Part shown: positions 1 to 7,835 of the stretch, piece by piece | How the letters are laid out: each line of letters begins with the position of its first letter | Position numbering within the stretch: position 1 is the first letter of the stretch | Source of the DNA: Gammaproteobacteria bacterium | Lineage (GTDB): Bacteria; Pseudomonadota; Gammaproteobacteria; Competibacterales; Competibacteraceae | Assembly: GCA_024235135.1 (NCBI GenBank) | Contig: JACKMZ010000011.1 | Location: 1-64,000 of the forward strand | Direction of reading: 5' to 3' | DNA: 64,000 nucleotides | Made by a program: the position numbers and the translations under genes | The notes under the pieces: model-generated | Seen by the model: the letters and a program-made list of their open reading frames with translations, nothing else | Databases searched by the model: none | Told to the model about the DNA's origin: nothing

Positions 1-81
1 GGCATAAGGCAACGTTGCCGGCCGGCTAACTGAACCCCCAACTTAGTTCAACACAACGCAGGCGACACTGGAGACAAGCGA

Positions 82-207
82 ATGTTCAGCCATGTGATGG
101 TCGGGTCAAACGACATCGAGCGGTCGAAGCGATTCTATGACGCCGTGCTCGGAGTACTTGGAGCAGGTGAGCCGCTCCGAATGAAACTGCTGTCATGCTA
201 TTTCTAA
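82..207 (+). pseudogene. Truncated VOC (glyoxalase/dioxygenase) family gene
   Basis: The frame starts MFSHVMVGSNDIERSKRFYDAVLG, which is the usual N-terminus (first beta strand and helix) of small vicinal-oxygen-chelate proteins of the glyoxalase type. After about 31 residues the similarity stops, and the frame runs into the first CRISPR repeat, which supplies the stop codon at 205-207. A complete member has about 120-130 residues, so roughly three quarters is missing. Metal-binding and substrate residues of the second half are absent, and no function is expected. The break lies just left of the array, so the gene was probably cut by the rearrangement that left the CRISPR remnant here. The N-terminal identification rests on pattern recognition. 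Confidence 0.7.
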
Positions 208-589
208 GCTGCCTATTCGGCAGTGAATGGCATTAGTCTTCGAACATCGCCGGAACTGATTTTCTAAGCTGCCTATTCGGCAGTGAACGCATCGACCGAA
301 TACGCCTTACGGGACCGCTTTTTCTAAGCTGCCTATTCGGCAGTGAACGTGGCGGACCCGCTGCTAGGCGGGTAGATGTCTTTTCTAAGCTGCCTATTCG
401 GCAGTGAACTCTGGATGTGACTTGAAAAGCTGCGTCGGTAATTTCTAAGCTGCCTATTCGGCAGTGAACTTTGATTGCGGGCTGTATTACCTTCTTCGTC
501 ATTTCTAAGCTGCCTATTCGGCAGTGAACGTGATCCCACCCTAAGACCGGACACGTAGTGCTTTCTAAGCTGCCTATTCGGCAGTGAAC
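201..589 (-). CRISPR. Type I-F CRISPR array, 7 repeats / 6 spacers
   Basis: Seven 28-bp repeats lie at 201-228, 261-288, 321-348, 382-409, 442-469, 502-529 and 562-589. Spacers are 32 bp, one of 33 bp (349-381). Read on the minus strand the repeat begins GTTCACTGCCG and ends GCTTAGAAA with an internal CTGCCGAATAGGCAG hairpin, the signature of subtype I-F repeats cut by Cas6f. Six repeats are identical. The repeat at 201-228 has its terminal base changed (C to T on the plus strand), which marks it as the leader-distal end, so the array would be read right to left. No leader is visible at 590 onward, where cas2-3 remnant sequence begins almost at once. No intact cas gene is in the window. Confidence 0.97.
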
Positions 590-990
590 CCGGACGACCG
601 TTCGCGCGTGACGCCCCTGAGTTTTTTCTGAAAAGCCGGATTGGCTTTGCCGATGTCGTGAAACAGCGCCGCCATGCGCGCCAGCAGGCGAATATCGTCG
701 GCGGTATGCCAGTCGTTTTCATCCTGACTTCTCAGGACATCCCGTTCCGTCGTGTTGGTAGGCGCCGCCCCTTGTGCATTGAAGCGCCGGGCGTCGCCGA
801 CCAGCCACAACAACTCGCTGTGATCCCGCCCGCGAATCCAATGACAGGCGACGGCGGTGTTGCGCCGCGCCGTTTTACGCAACAGCCGCCGCAACATATC
901 CAAGCCTTGCTGGGTGATCGGCGTCTGCCATGTGCGCGTCCCACGCCGTTCGGCGAATTGGTCGAGAATACGCCTGTCGGAATTTCTCAA
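590..990 (-). pseudogene. cas3: Remnant of type I-F cas2-3 (Cas2 and start of HD nuclease)
   Basis: About 119 residues match the N-terminal part of the I-F Cas2-Cas3 fusion. RRILDQFAERRG, TWQTPITQQGL, NTAVACHWIRGRDHSELLW and FNAQGAAPTNTTERD are characteristic of the Cas2-like part. ARMAALFHDIGKANPAFQ is the beginning of the HD nuclease domain with its His-Asp pair. The usual first 15-17 residues are missing, and the frame ends in the CRISPR repeat after residue 138. The family is normally over 1000 residues, so helicase and most of HD are gone. Recognisable similarity ends near 619, so 590-621 could be a leftover spacer or diverged cas3. The fragment cannot act as a nuclease-helicase. Confidence 0.85.
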
Positions 991-1105
991 GCAGATTGTC
1001 GAGCAGTGCGGGATCGACCGAAAAATCGCGATCCTTCAGTACCCGGCTGTTTTGCCAATGGGCCTGAATGCGTTGCAAGCGGTGATATTGAAATGCCTTT
1101 CGCCG
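984..1105 (-). pseudogene. cas1: Remnant of type I-F cas1
   Basis: On the minus strand the residues RRKAFQYHRLQRIQAHWQ, then RVLKDRDFSVDPALL, resemble the middle of I-F Cas1 (in that family ...RHFQRARLERIRHSW..DRVLRDAGFAVDA...). Only about 40 residues out of about 325 remain. It begins just past the YciI stop codon and is joined near 984-990, in a different reading frame, to the cas2-3 remnant. The native order cas1 then cas2-3 on one strand is kept, so this looks like the residue of internal deletions in a once complete operon. The identification is from remembered family sequence and needs an alignment. Confidence 0.65.
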
Positions 1106-1106
1106 T

Positions 1107-1406
1107 TCAAGGACGCATGGGATTTTCGGCATCGGCGCCCACGACCGTGTCCCAAGGTCTCACGCACCATTGGGTGACAAGTTTGTTGATGACGTAGGGA
1201 TCGGCCGCCGCAAAAGCTTCCACTACGGCCGGCGAATCGGCTTTGAAGACTAAAACGGCACTGTCATAGGGGTCGGCTAACGCACCCGCTAATATCAGTT
1301 CTCCACGTTCCTGCGCCTGCCACGCTAAAGTCAGGTGTTCGGTGCGGAATTGAGCCCGCCGCTCCAGGTAATCGTGGTCGTAGTCGTAAAAAAGCAGGTA
1401 GTGCAT
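1107..1406 (-). CDS. YciI-like (YCII domain) protein
   Basis: This 99-residue protein has the YCII family pattern: MHYLLFYDYDHDYLERRAQFRTEHL at the start, a GELILAGALADP loop and a final strand region with DPYVINKLVTQW and VRPWDTVVG. YCII proteins are small ferredoxin-like-fold proteins with a conserved His and Asp, sometimes fused to enzymes; their reaction is generally unknown. A GGAGGA ribosome site sits 5-6 bases before the ATG on the minus strand, so the start is secure. The stop codon nearly touches the cas1 remnant, so the gene lies at a rearrangement boundary but appears complete. Confidence 0.85.
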   Translation of the reverse strand: MHYLLFYDYDHDYLERRAQFRTEHLTLAWQAQERGELILAGALADPYDSAVLVFKADSPAVVEAFAAADPYVINKLVTQWCVRPWDTVVGADAENPMRP

Positions 1407-1632
1407 GGTTCCTCCGCAATGGCTTTGCCGGCGGATTGCCCGCCGTTATATCCCAACCAATTGATTGACGGTAATTTCTCTAGTCTAGCCCAAGCGCGGG
1501 CTGGTCGATAGGCGAAGCCACCCGAATGGCGGCGGATTGACGCTGCGCGTTCGCTTACGCGACGTCCAGTGAAAAGGCGCGGTAGACTGTCCTGACTTTG
1601 GCCCAGTTCCTTTTCGCATTCGGAGGTGTCCC

Positions 1633-2121
1633 GTGTTACTGGAAGGTTCCTGCCATTGCCGTTCGGTGCGCTTCAGCGTTGAATCGGCCCATCCTTATCC
1701 GTTCAATCTCTGCTATTGCTCAATCTGCCGCAAGACGGCTGGCGGCGGCGGATTTGCGATCAATCTCGGGGCCAGCGCGGCCACGTTGCAGGTCCAGGGT
1801 CAGGAGCACGTTCGGGTGTATCAGGCCCGGATGACCGATTCGGATACCGGCTTGGCCAGCACGAGTCCCGCCGAACGCCGTTTCTGCGGTATCTGCGGCA
1901 GCGCGTTGTGGGTTTGGGACCCGCGTTGGCCGGAATTGCTTCATCCGTTTGCCTCGGCCATCGATACGCCCTTGCCGATTCCGCCGGAACGCACGCACTT
2001 GATGCTGGATTTCAAGGCGCCCTGGGTCGAGTTGCACGCCGATCCCCAGGACAAACACTTCACCCGCTATCCCGATGAGTCCATCGCGGATTGGCATGCC
2101 CGGCTGGGGCTTAGCGTGTGA
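1633..2121 (+). CDS. GFA/CENP-V domain protein
   Basis: This 162-residue protein belongs to the GFA family (glutathione-dependent formaldehyde-activating enzyme/CENP-V domain). The zinc-binding cysteines are visible as GSCHCRSVRF, CYCSICRKT and RFCGICGSALW. The start is GTG at 1633, preceded by GGAGGTG at 1622-1628. Most such bacterial paralogues are not proven to bind glutathione or formaldehyde, so only the fold and zinc site are inferred. It converges with the minus-strand gene that follows and overlaps it by 11 bases. Confidence 0.85.
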   Translation: MLLEGSCHCRSVRFSVESAHPYPFNLCYCSICRKTAGGGGFAINLGASAATLQVQGQEHVRVYQARMTDSDTGLASTSPAERRFCGICGSALWVWDPRWPELLHPFASAIDTPLPIPPERTHLMLDFKAPWVELHADPQDKHFTRYPDESIADWHARLGLSV

Positions 2122-2833
2122 TCGCCGCGTTATCGTGGGTCGTTGAGGGGGCAACCGAAGGACGTACGCGAATCAGGCCGCGTTTTTTGCCGGTCTCCAT
2201 ATCGAGGGTGTTCATGGCCTCGTATAGTCGCTCGGAGGGCACGAGAAAGGGTCGATACTCCTCCAGCACGTCAAGTACGAAGACCAGGTCGTGATCTTCC
2301 AGGTAGCCACCCAGTGGAGAATGATGTCCGACGTTTACCCCAAATAGCGGCGCGCGATTGAAATTGATGAGATAACGGTAGGCGAGATCGTTGGTGTGTC
2401 GTAGCTGCTCCCGGAATTCGGGGAAGGTCAAATCGCGCAGCACGGTAACTTCCAGGTCACCGTTGGCTTCGACCAACTCCGCTACCTCGTCTAAGGTCAG
2501 ACCGAAAATCCGGGCTTTCCAGTAACTCACGTCGGATTTGTCGAAAATGGTGCTCTGGGTAAGATCGTGCACGCCCAGAGAATGAAAAAGATCGACGACG
2601 GTGGCGGGGCCGCAGAATGCTCCGTTTATCTGATATTCGAAATACGGTTTGTAGCGGTCCGTGACGGGTAATGCCCAGGCCCGATCCAGCAGTTCGCTAT
2701 CATGATAATACGGAGCATCGACGATTGAATCGACCGGCAGGGTATCGGGCTGGTTGGGGGCTAAGGCCAACAAGCCGGTCAATACCAGGCCGCCAAGGAA
2801 TATGGTCTGAACCAGGCGGCGTCGGGTGATCAT
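2111..2833 (-). CDS. Phytochelatin synthase family peptidase
   Basis: This 240-residue papain-like protein of the phytochelatin synthase family acts on glutathione. The catalytic Cys lies in GAFCGPATVV, the His in VGHHSPLGGY and the Asp in FVLDVLEEYRP, in the order expected for that triad. A hydrophobic N-terminal segment after ITRRR (about residues 7-26) suggests export or a membrane anchor, as in other bacterial members. Bacterial enzymes mainly release Gly from glutathione to give gamma-Glu-Cys; the metal-binding C-terminal domain of plant enzymes is absent. The role here is thiol metabolism or metal tolerance by family inference. No metal regulator is adjacent. Confidence 0.85.
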   Translation of the reverse strand: MITRRRLVQTIFLGGLVLTGLLALAPNQPDTLPVDSIVDAPYYHDSELLDRAWALPVTDRYKPYFEYQINGAFCGPATVVDLFHSLGVHDLTQSTIFDKSDVSYWKARIFGLTLDEVAELVEANGDLEVTVLRDLTFPEFREQLRHTNDLAYRYLINFNRAPLFGVNVGHHSPLGGYLEDHDLVFVLDVLEEYRPFLVPSERLYEAMNTLDMETGKKRGLIRVRPSVAPSTTHDNAAITR

Positions 2834-3209
2834 TGTGGCGGTTAACGGCGGCAGTTATCGGTAATGGCGACAAAGAAGGACGCTAGCACAGCCGTGGCCA
2901 GGCTGGCAATTCCATGAGCCGCTGGTTGAGGGGCTCTGACGCGACGCTGATCGGCATGATTTTAGCCCTTTGTCGCGTTCCGTTGTGGGTGTGGATCGTC
3001 TTGCCAAATCCATGAGTCATGACGAGGGAGCCGACCGCGAAATCATCGCGGACACCACACCTTCGGGAGACGAGTATGAGCACAACGGCAACATAACCCC
3101 GATCATTTAATTAGTTAGTAGCTAACTATATTATAACAATAATCAATTTTATTTATTAGCTGGCCACACCGATAATGGAACCATCGCAACCCTTAAAGGA
3201 TATGCCGCC
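2834..3209. other. Intergenic region with a short inverted repeat
   Basis: This 376-bp gap separates the phytochelatin synthase-like gene from the DUF2061 gene. A short inverted repeat, TAGTTAG-TAG-CTAACTA, lies at 3112-3128 in an AT-rich stretch 82-98 bases upstream of the DUF2061 start and could be an operator or promoter element. A 66-codon minus-strand frame here has a low-complexity, unconvincing composition and was not called. Confidence 0.4.
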
Positions 3210-3437
3210 ATGTTGAAAACCTTCACCTTCGCTCTCGTTCATATGTCGGTGGCTTTCAGTGTCGTATACCTGATGACCGGCGATTTGCTGGCCGGCGGTG
3301 TGGTGGCCTTGATTGAGCCGGCTTGCAACACGGTGGCTTACCATTTCCATGAAAAAGCCTGGGCGACCTTTCGCCAGCCGCGCGGTTTGCAGCAAGAGCC
3401 GTCGCGCCCGTTGACGGTTACCTGCTGCCCTGTTTAG
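3210..3437 (+). CDS. DUF2061 small membrane protein
   Basis: This 75-residue protein has the DUF2061 pattern: KTFTFALVHMSVAFSVVYLMTGDLLAGGVVALIEPACNTVAYHFHEKAW. Two hydrophobic segments (about residues 4-22 and 26-44) predict two membrane helices; the last 20 residues are polar. The ATG follows a purine-rich AAAGGA at 3196-3201. The family is common in proteobacteria and has no known function. The preceding AT-rich inverted repeat may belong to its promoter. Confidence 0.8.
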   Translation: MLKTFTFALVHMSVAFSVVYLMTGDLLAGGVVALIEPACNTVAYHFHEKAWATFRQPRGLQQEPSRPLTVTCCPV

Positions 3438-3555
3438 GGATGTCGCCATAAACCATGTTGCCGCACCCCCGGTGCGGCAACGCTCTCGAACCGAACGCGC
3501 GTTGAACTCGAATTGAACCACAGGACCGGCCGAAGTCTGTCTCTGGACCGGTTTT

Positions 3556-4794
3556 TCAGGATTTTCTGGAAACCGGCCGTGGCAATGGCCAGGTCAAGCC
3601 GATGGCGACGACGGCCAGAGCCGCGGCCAATCCGTAGCTGCTCGTGAAACTGCCGCTGGCTTCGGCCAGCCATCCCGCCAATACCGGGCCTAGCATCTGG
3701 CCGATTCCGAATATGAATGTCATCGTCCCAAACGCCGCGACCGCGTGTTGCGGACCTAGATAATCTCCGGCGGCGGCGGCCATGATGGAGGGAATGCTCC
3801 AGGCGCATAATCCGAACAGCCCGATGGAAAGATACAACCAGGGGGTGGGCAGCGGTGCGGCAACCAGCAGATAGGCCACGCCCTGCAGGGCGAAAACCAC
3901 GATCAGTCCGATCCGCCGTCCAAGGTGATCGGATAGGCTGCCGAATATCGGACCGGAGAACAGGCTGAGAAAGCCCAACCAGAACCAGAATATCCCGGCG
4001 GCCGATTCCGAGAAACCGCGTTCTTGAATCAAGGTGGTGACGATGAAAGTTACGTAAATGACGTAGGTGATCCCAAAAAGCGCGTAAATTCCGCCGAGTT
4101 GCCACACCAGCCGCCGCTCTTGACGGGGCGTGGGCGGAGTCACCGTCGGACCGGTATGAGTTTCACGATGACCGAGAGGCTGCAGGCCGTGCTGTTGGGG
4201 GGCGCCGCGCAAGACCAATCCGGCCCAGACAGCCACCAGCAGGGCGGCGCTGCCGAACACCAGCCAACTGATACGCCAGCCGGCGGCGCCCCAATGGCTG
4301 TTGACCCACGGAATCAAGAGCCCGGACGCCATGATTCCCAACCCGTTCCCCGTCACCATCAAACCAGCCGCCTTGCCGCGCCAATGCGGCGCGAACCAGT
4401 GACTGACCAAACCCATGACGGGGACAGTCGCCGCACCGCTGCCCAAGCCCGTCAAACCGTAACTCACCATCGCCGCGATGGCGCCGTGCGCCTGACTGAC
4501 GGCCAGAAGCGAGAGCCCAATCAATATCAAAGCCGCCGTGATGAGCGCACGCGCGCCCCAACGCGCGGCCATTCGCCCCGCAACCAATACCGCGATCAGA
4601 TAACCGAGGAAGTTGGTGGTGCTGATCAATCCCATCTCCCCGTAGCTAAGGTTCAGGGTCGTCCCCATGGAAGGCAGCAACATCCCCAAGGCGAACCGGC
4701 CTAAGCCAAGTGACACCAGTATCGTACCGATGCCGGTGAAGGCGATGAACCAGGCATAGTGCAGGGACGAAACGCGACGGGGAACGAGAGGCAT
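3556..4794 (-). CDS. YbfB/YjiJ-type MFS transporter
   Basis: This 412-residue protein of the major facilitator superfamily has about 12 hydrophobic segments, a GRMAARWGARALI loop between helices 2 and 3 and a second-half equivalent, GSLSDHLGRRIGL. The N-terminus WFIAFTGIGTILVSLGLGRFALGMLLPSM is typical of the YbfB/YjiJ subgroup. A hydrophilic central loop (about residues 200-225, rich in His, Thr and Pro) separates the two halves. The substrate is not predictable from sequence. It stands alone between convergent and divergent neighbours. Confidence 0.88.
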   Translation of the reverse strand: MPLVPRRVSSLHYAWFIAFTGIGTILVSLGLGRFALGMLLPSMGTTLNLSYGEMGLISTTNFLGYLIAVLVAGRMAARWGARALITAALILIGLSLLAVSQAHGAIAAMVSYGLTGLGSGAATVPVMGLVSHWFAPHWRGKAAGLMVTGNGLGIMASGLLIPWVNSHWGAAGWRISWLVFGSAALLVAVWAGLVLRGAPQQHGLQPLGHRETHTGPTVTPPTPRQERRLVWQLGGIYALFGITYVIYVTFIVTTLIQERGFSESAAGIFWFWLGFLSLFSGPIFGSLSDHLGRRIGLIVVFALQGVAYLLVAAPLPTPWLYLSIGLFGLCAWSIPSIMAAAAGDYLGPQHAVAAFGTMTFIFGIGQMLGPVLAGWLAEASGSFTSSYGLAAALAVVAIGLTWPLPRPVSRKS

Positions 4795-4933
4795 GGTGGA
4801 TTCTTCAGTGAGGGACGCTTACGGAACTATAGCTTGCCGCTCTGGGCTTGCCATCGGATACCGCCGGGGCCAGCGAATGCGACTACGGCATCCGGTGGGC
4901 TTTGTTGAACGCGCCGACTTTGGAATGCTCGAG

Positions 4934-4959
4934 GGCTGTTATGGCTGTTATGGCTGTTT
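4934..4959. repeat. 9-bp tandem repeat over a stop codon
   Basis: Nearly three copies of GGCTGTTAT (4934-4942, 4943-4951, partial 4952-4959) overlap the 3' end of the phosphoesterase gene. Read on the minus strand each unit encodes Gln-Pro-stop in frame, so copy-number slippage would not change the protein end much. Confidence 0.8.
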
Positions 4960-6492
4960 CGGCTTTTGAGCCGCACTTGAAGCGATTTCGCAAAGCGTCT
5001 TTTCGTTTTCAGGATTGCCGCTATCACACGTCAGAATGGTGGCGTTTCCCAGGCCGAACATTTTTCCTTGCCAGGCGCCATCGTTATCGAGGCTGATATG
5101 CAAAAAGCCGTACTGCCGAAGCGCATGGCCTTGGATTGAATGCCCATCGACCGTGATCGAAAAGTCATTTTGCGATGGTTGTGCTTCCAACCTGACGCCG
5201 CTGTTACCCACAATGAGTTGCGGCGGAAGTGGGCTTTCTCCCAGGGAAGTGAGAGACTCGAACAAATGCAAATGACCCGCGAGCAGTAAATCGACGGAGG
5301 CCGGCAATTGACCGGCGGTCGTTTTAGATAAAGCGGCTTGTAGCGTTTGATTGAGCGTTGGAAAGTCAGCCTCTACAAATCCCCACAGCGGACGGTGAGT
5401 CACAATCCACGCCATTTTATTTGTCGAACTTTTATTGATCTGCTCATATTGGTCCCGGTATTGCGTCGTAAGCGCGTTATCCGCATATCCATCGCAGGCA
5501 TTGGCCGAGTCCATGATCCATAGCTGCACAGGGTGTAAATCCAATCGGTAGGGGGGCAGTAGGACGATACGATGGGTGGCGTTTGTCGGCGGGTTATTGA
5601 AATCACCTTGATCAGGGCATTGTGTCCGCGCCACGCCGCCTTTCAATGACGAGCCGGGACCCATGAAGTAAAACCAAGCGGGGCCGCCTCGGCTGCACAG
5701 TTCATGATTGCCCCGCGCGAAAACCCACGGAGCTTTGGGGAGCAGCTCTTTTGTCGGTTCGAAGAAATCGTATCGCCAGCTTTGCCAGTTATCCGGCCGC
5801 GGGCTGTTGGATGCGTTCTGACTGTAATAGGTCGAAGTCAGGCCGCAACCGCGGTCACGCGGTGTGCCATCACCCGCATCATAGGCCCAGATCTTGTGCT
5901 TGTCGCCCTTGGCATCCGTCGTCTCGGTGATGAAGCCGGCAGTACCCCGGTAGTTATAGTCACCCATGTGTAGAATCAAATCCGCTTTTCGTTTAGCGCC
6001 TTCTTTAGCCAGCAATTCAAAATAGGGTGAGGACTGTGTGCCCTGACAATGTGATTCGCTCTCGCACCCCGAGTCGCCGTAGACTTGGATCTCGGAAGGG
6101 GAAAGCGTTACCGCGGCCAGATCAATATCGCCGGAATCACCTTGATAAGCCGTGTTTTCGGCGATAACCGCCTCACAAACGGTGACGGGAAAATTTATGT
6201 TAGGCAATGGCGCGCCCGGAGTGAATGGACGCTTTTGGGTTACGACTTTTGAATGGTCACTGCCGGTCAGTAACGGACAAGCCACATCGATACTGTCGAA
6301 GACGATACGAGCATAAATAAGAACGCCGCCTTCCTTCGATGGAGCCAATAGGCTGTAAGCGTAATGCGCGATGCTAGGTAAGCTGGTTTTATCTTCGTGT
6401 ATCGGTATATTTTTCGCACAATAGACGGTGGAAGCCGTAAACGAGAGAATCGCAGTTGACAATATCTTTTGGAAAAGGCTTACTAAATGCAT
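4948..6492 (-). CDS. Secreted purple-acid-phosphatase-like metallophosphoesterase
   Basis: This 514-residue protein has an N-terminal hydrophobic signal (about residues 8-25, ending near VYCA). Metallophosphoesterase motifs follow in order: QVYGDSGC (first metal Asp), HMGDYNYRG (Asp plus Tyr, as in purple acid phosphatases), FARGNHELC (Asn-His), WIVTHRPLWG (His) and LLLAGHLHLFE (His-x-His). All metal ligands look present. Several cysteines suggest disulfides in the periplasm or outside. The substrate, presumably an organic phosphoester, is unknown. Coding DNA is somewhat AT-richer than the neighbours. Confidence 0.85.
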   Translation of the reverse strand: MHLVSLFQKILSTAILSFTASTVYCAKNIPIHEDKTSLPSIAHYAYSLLAPSKEGGVLIYARIVFDSIDVACPLLTGSDHSKVVTQKRPFTPGAPLPNINFPVTVCEAVIAENTAYQGDSGDIDLAAVTLSPSEIQVYGDSGCESESHCQGTQSSPYFELLAKEGAKRKADLILHMGDYNYRGTAGFITETTDAKGDKHKIWAYDAGDGTPRDRGCGLTSTYYSQNASNSPRPDNWQSWRYDFFEPTKELLPKAPWVFARGNHELCSRGGPAWFYFMGPGSSLKGGVARTQCPDQGDFNNPPTNATHRIVLLPPYRLDLHPVQLWIMDSANACDGYADNALTTQYRDQYEQINKSSTNKMAWIVTHRPLWGFVEADFPTLNQTLQAALSKTTAGQLPASVDLLLAGHLHLFESLTSLGESPLPPQLIVGNSGVRLEAQPSQNDFSITVDGHSIQGHALRQYGFLHISLDNDGAWQGKMFGLGNATILTCDSGNPENEKTLCEIASSAAQKPKQP

Positions 6493-6935
6493 TATCCTTT
6501 CTCTCCCATAGGCTGGAATTACTGGATAGGGCTATATCCTTCAGTTCATCAGGAAAACTTACAGTCTTATTGTCCATCTTTCATATTAGCTATTTTTACT
6601 GCGATTCCATCCAATCTTAGTCGTTCTTTTTTTGCTTAACCCGGGTTAATTTGTAAATGAATATCACGAATCCACAAGATCTGTCGCCGAAAATAGCGGT
6701 ATCATAGTTATCTGGAAATCAAAGCGAACGCCTGTCAGGGGAGGGTTCATCAAGGCCAGGGCGGAGTTGCCGGACCAGGATTATGTCGATTTCCTACGCC
6801 ACCATTTCCATGAAGCTATTGGCAAACGGTAGTGGATCGATTCCGCCGCCGGCCATTGAAGGCCAGCCATTGAAAAGGTGCGTATCCCGTCATGGCGTTT
6901 CCTACCCATCGTTCTTTCCGTCGTTACCGCAAGAG
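6493..6935. other. AT-rich intergenic region
   Basis: This 443-bp gap lies between the start of the phosphoesterase gene and the end of an unrecognised gene, both on the minus strand. It probably contains the promoter of the phosphoesterase. Short frames on either strand lack family features. I see no RNA gene or repeat here. Confidence 0.4.
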
Positions 6936-7835
6936 CTATTTGCTTCCGAATATATTGTGGATGCCCGACAGGTTGATCGTGCCGGACCATTCGCAGCCGC
7001 CGTTGTGGACGCTGCACATGCCGCGTAATGAGAGGCGCAGATTTTTCCGATCGATTACCTTGATTTGCATGCCGAAATTGAGGGCATAGTTTTCGCGTGA
7101 ACTCGGCAGGATGAAATCCACGCCTTGCAACACCTTGTCCGGCACCAGCCCTTTCAGACCCGTGCGAAAGGCCAGTTCAACCAGCGTATGGTAGCCCACA
7201 TCCGGAGTGAGCGCGGTCCCACCCGCCAGATTGGCCGCGATGCCCACCTGATCGATGTGCAGATTGCACTCCGAGCGTCCGGTTTTGGGATCGGGTTCGC
7301 CAATCGCCCAATGCAGCGACGAAAGGTCGATCGAGTTGGGCGCGTTGAACTGCGAGCTGAATTTGGAATCGAGCAGCGTCGTCTTGATGTTTTTGTCGCG
7401 AACATTTTGCAGGCGCAGTTGCCGGTCCGTCAGTTCGAGGCGCCAGATCTCCCGAAAGCCGATGCCTTTGGTTGCCGCATAGGAGATATTCAATGCCCAG
7501 GCGTCCTTGCTTGTGCCGCCGGTAACGCTGTTGGCGATATCGCTGGCGGCGCCTTTGGCGGCATGCAACGCCCCTTTCCATTGGCCTCCCTCGAAGGCTT
7601 GCTTGCCGGACTGGGTGCGTGCGCTGCGCAACGTCCGCAGCAGTTCATCGCGTTTGTCCTTGGCGACAACGAAATTGATGCCGTCGCTGGTGTAATCCAG
7701 GGTCCTGACGGCATTTTTCGCGGTGAAATCGATGTAATCCGCCAGCGCGATCGATGGAGAGAATTTGTTCAGGCGATCGGAAATCGTATCCCAAGTCGAC
7801 AGGTTTTTCGTGGGTACAAATTTGTTCTTGGCCAT
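6936..7835 (-). CDS. Unrecognised 299-residue protein
   Basis: I do not recognise the family. The protein begins MAKNKFVPTKNLSTWD and has no signal peptide or clear membrane helix. A Gly/Ala/Ser-rich middle (HAAKGAASDIANSVTGGTSKDAW, about residues 90-115) precedes a beta-rich C-terminal half with KVIDRKNLRLSLRGMCSVHNGGCEWSGTINL. The ATG at 7835 is preferred over a GTG nine bases upstream because AGGTGA lies five bases before the ATG. It sits alone, 493 bp after the recombinase gene on the same strand, so it could be cargo of that mobile module. Confidence 0.7.
   Translation of the reverse strand: MAKNKFVPTKNLSTWDTISDRLNKFSPSIALADYIDFTAKNAVRTLDYTSDGINFVVAKDKRDELLRTLRSARTQSGKQAFEGGQWKGALHAAKGAASDIANSVTGGTSKDAWALNISYAATKGIGFREIWRLELTDRQLRLQNVRDKNIKTTLLDSKFSSQFNAPNSIDLSSLHWAIGEPDPKTGRSECNLHIDQVGIAANLAGGTALTPDVGYHTLVELAFRTGLKGLVPDKVLQGVDFILPSSRENYALNFGMQIKVIDRKNLRLSLRGMCSVHNGGCEWSGTINLSGIHNIFGSK

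Noticed and set aside
233..722. Open frames of 89 and 129 codons crossing the CRISPR array
   Set aside because: They arise from the repeat itself, with RIGSLE- or SLPNRQLR-like peptides recurring every 60 bases, and have no family or ribosome site.
2883..3083. A 66-codon minus-strand frame before the DUF2061 gene
   Set aside because: No ribosome site, no recognisable features, and Arg/Ser-rich chance-frame composition.
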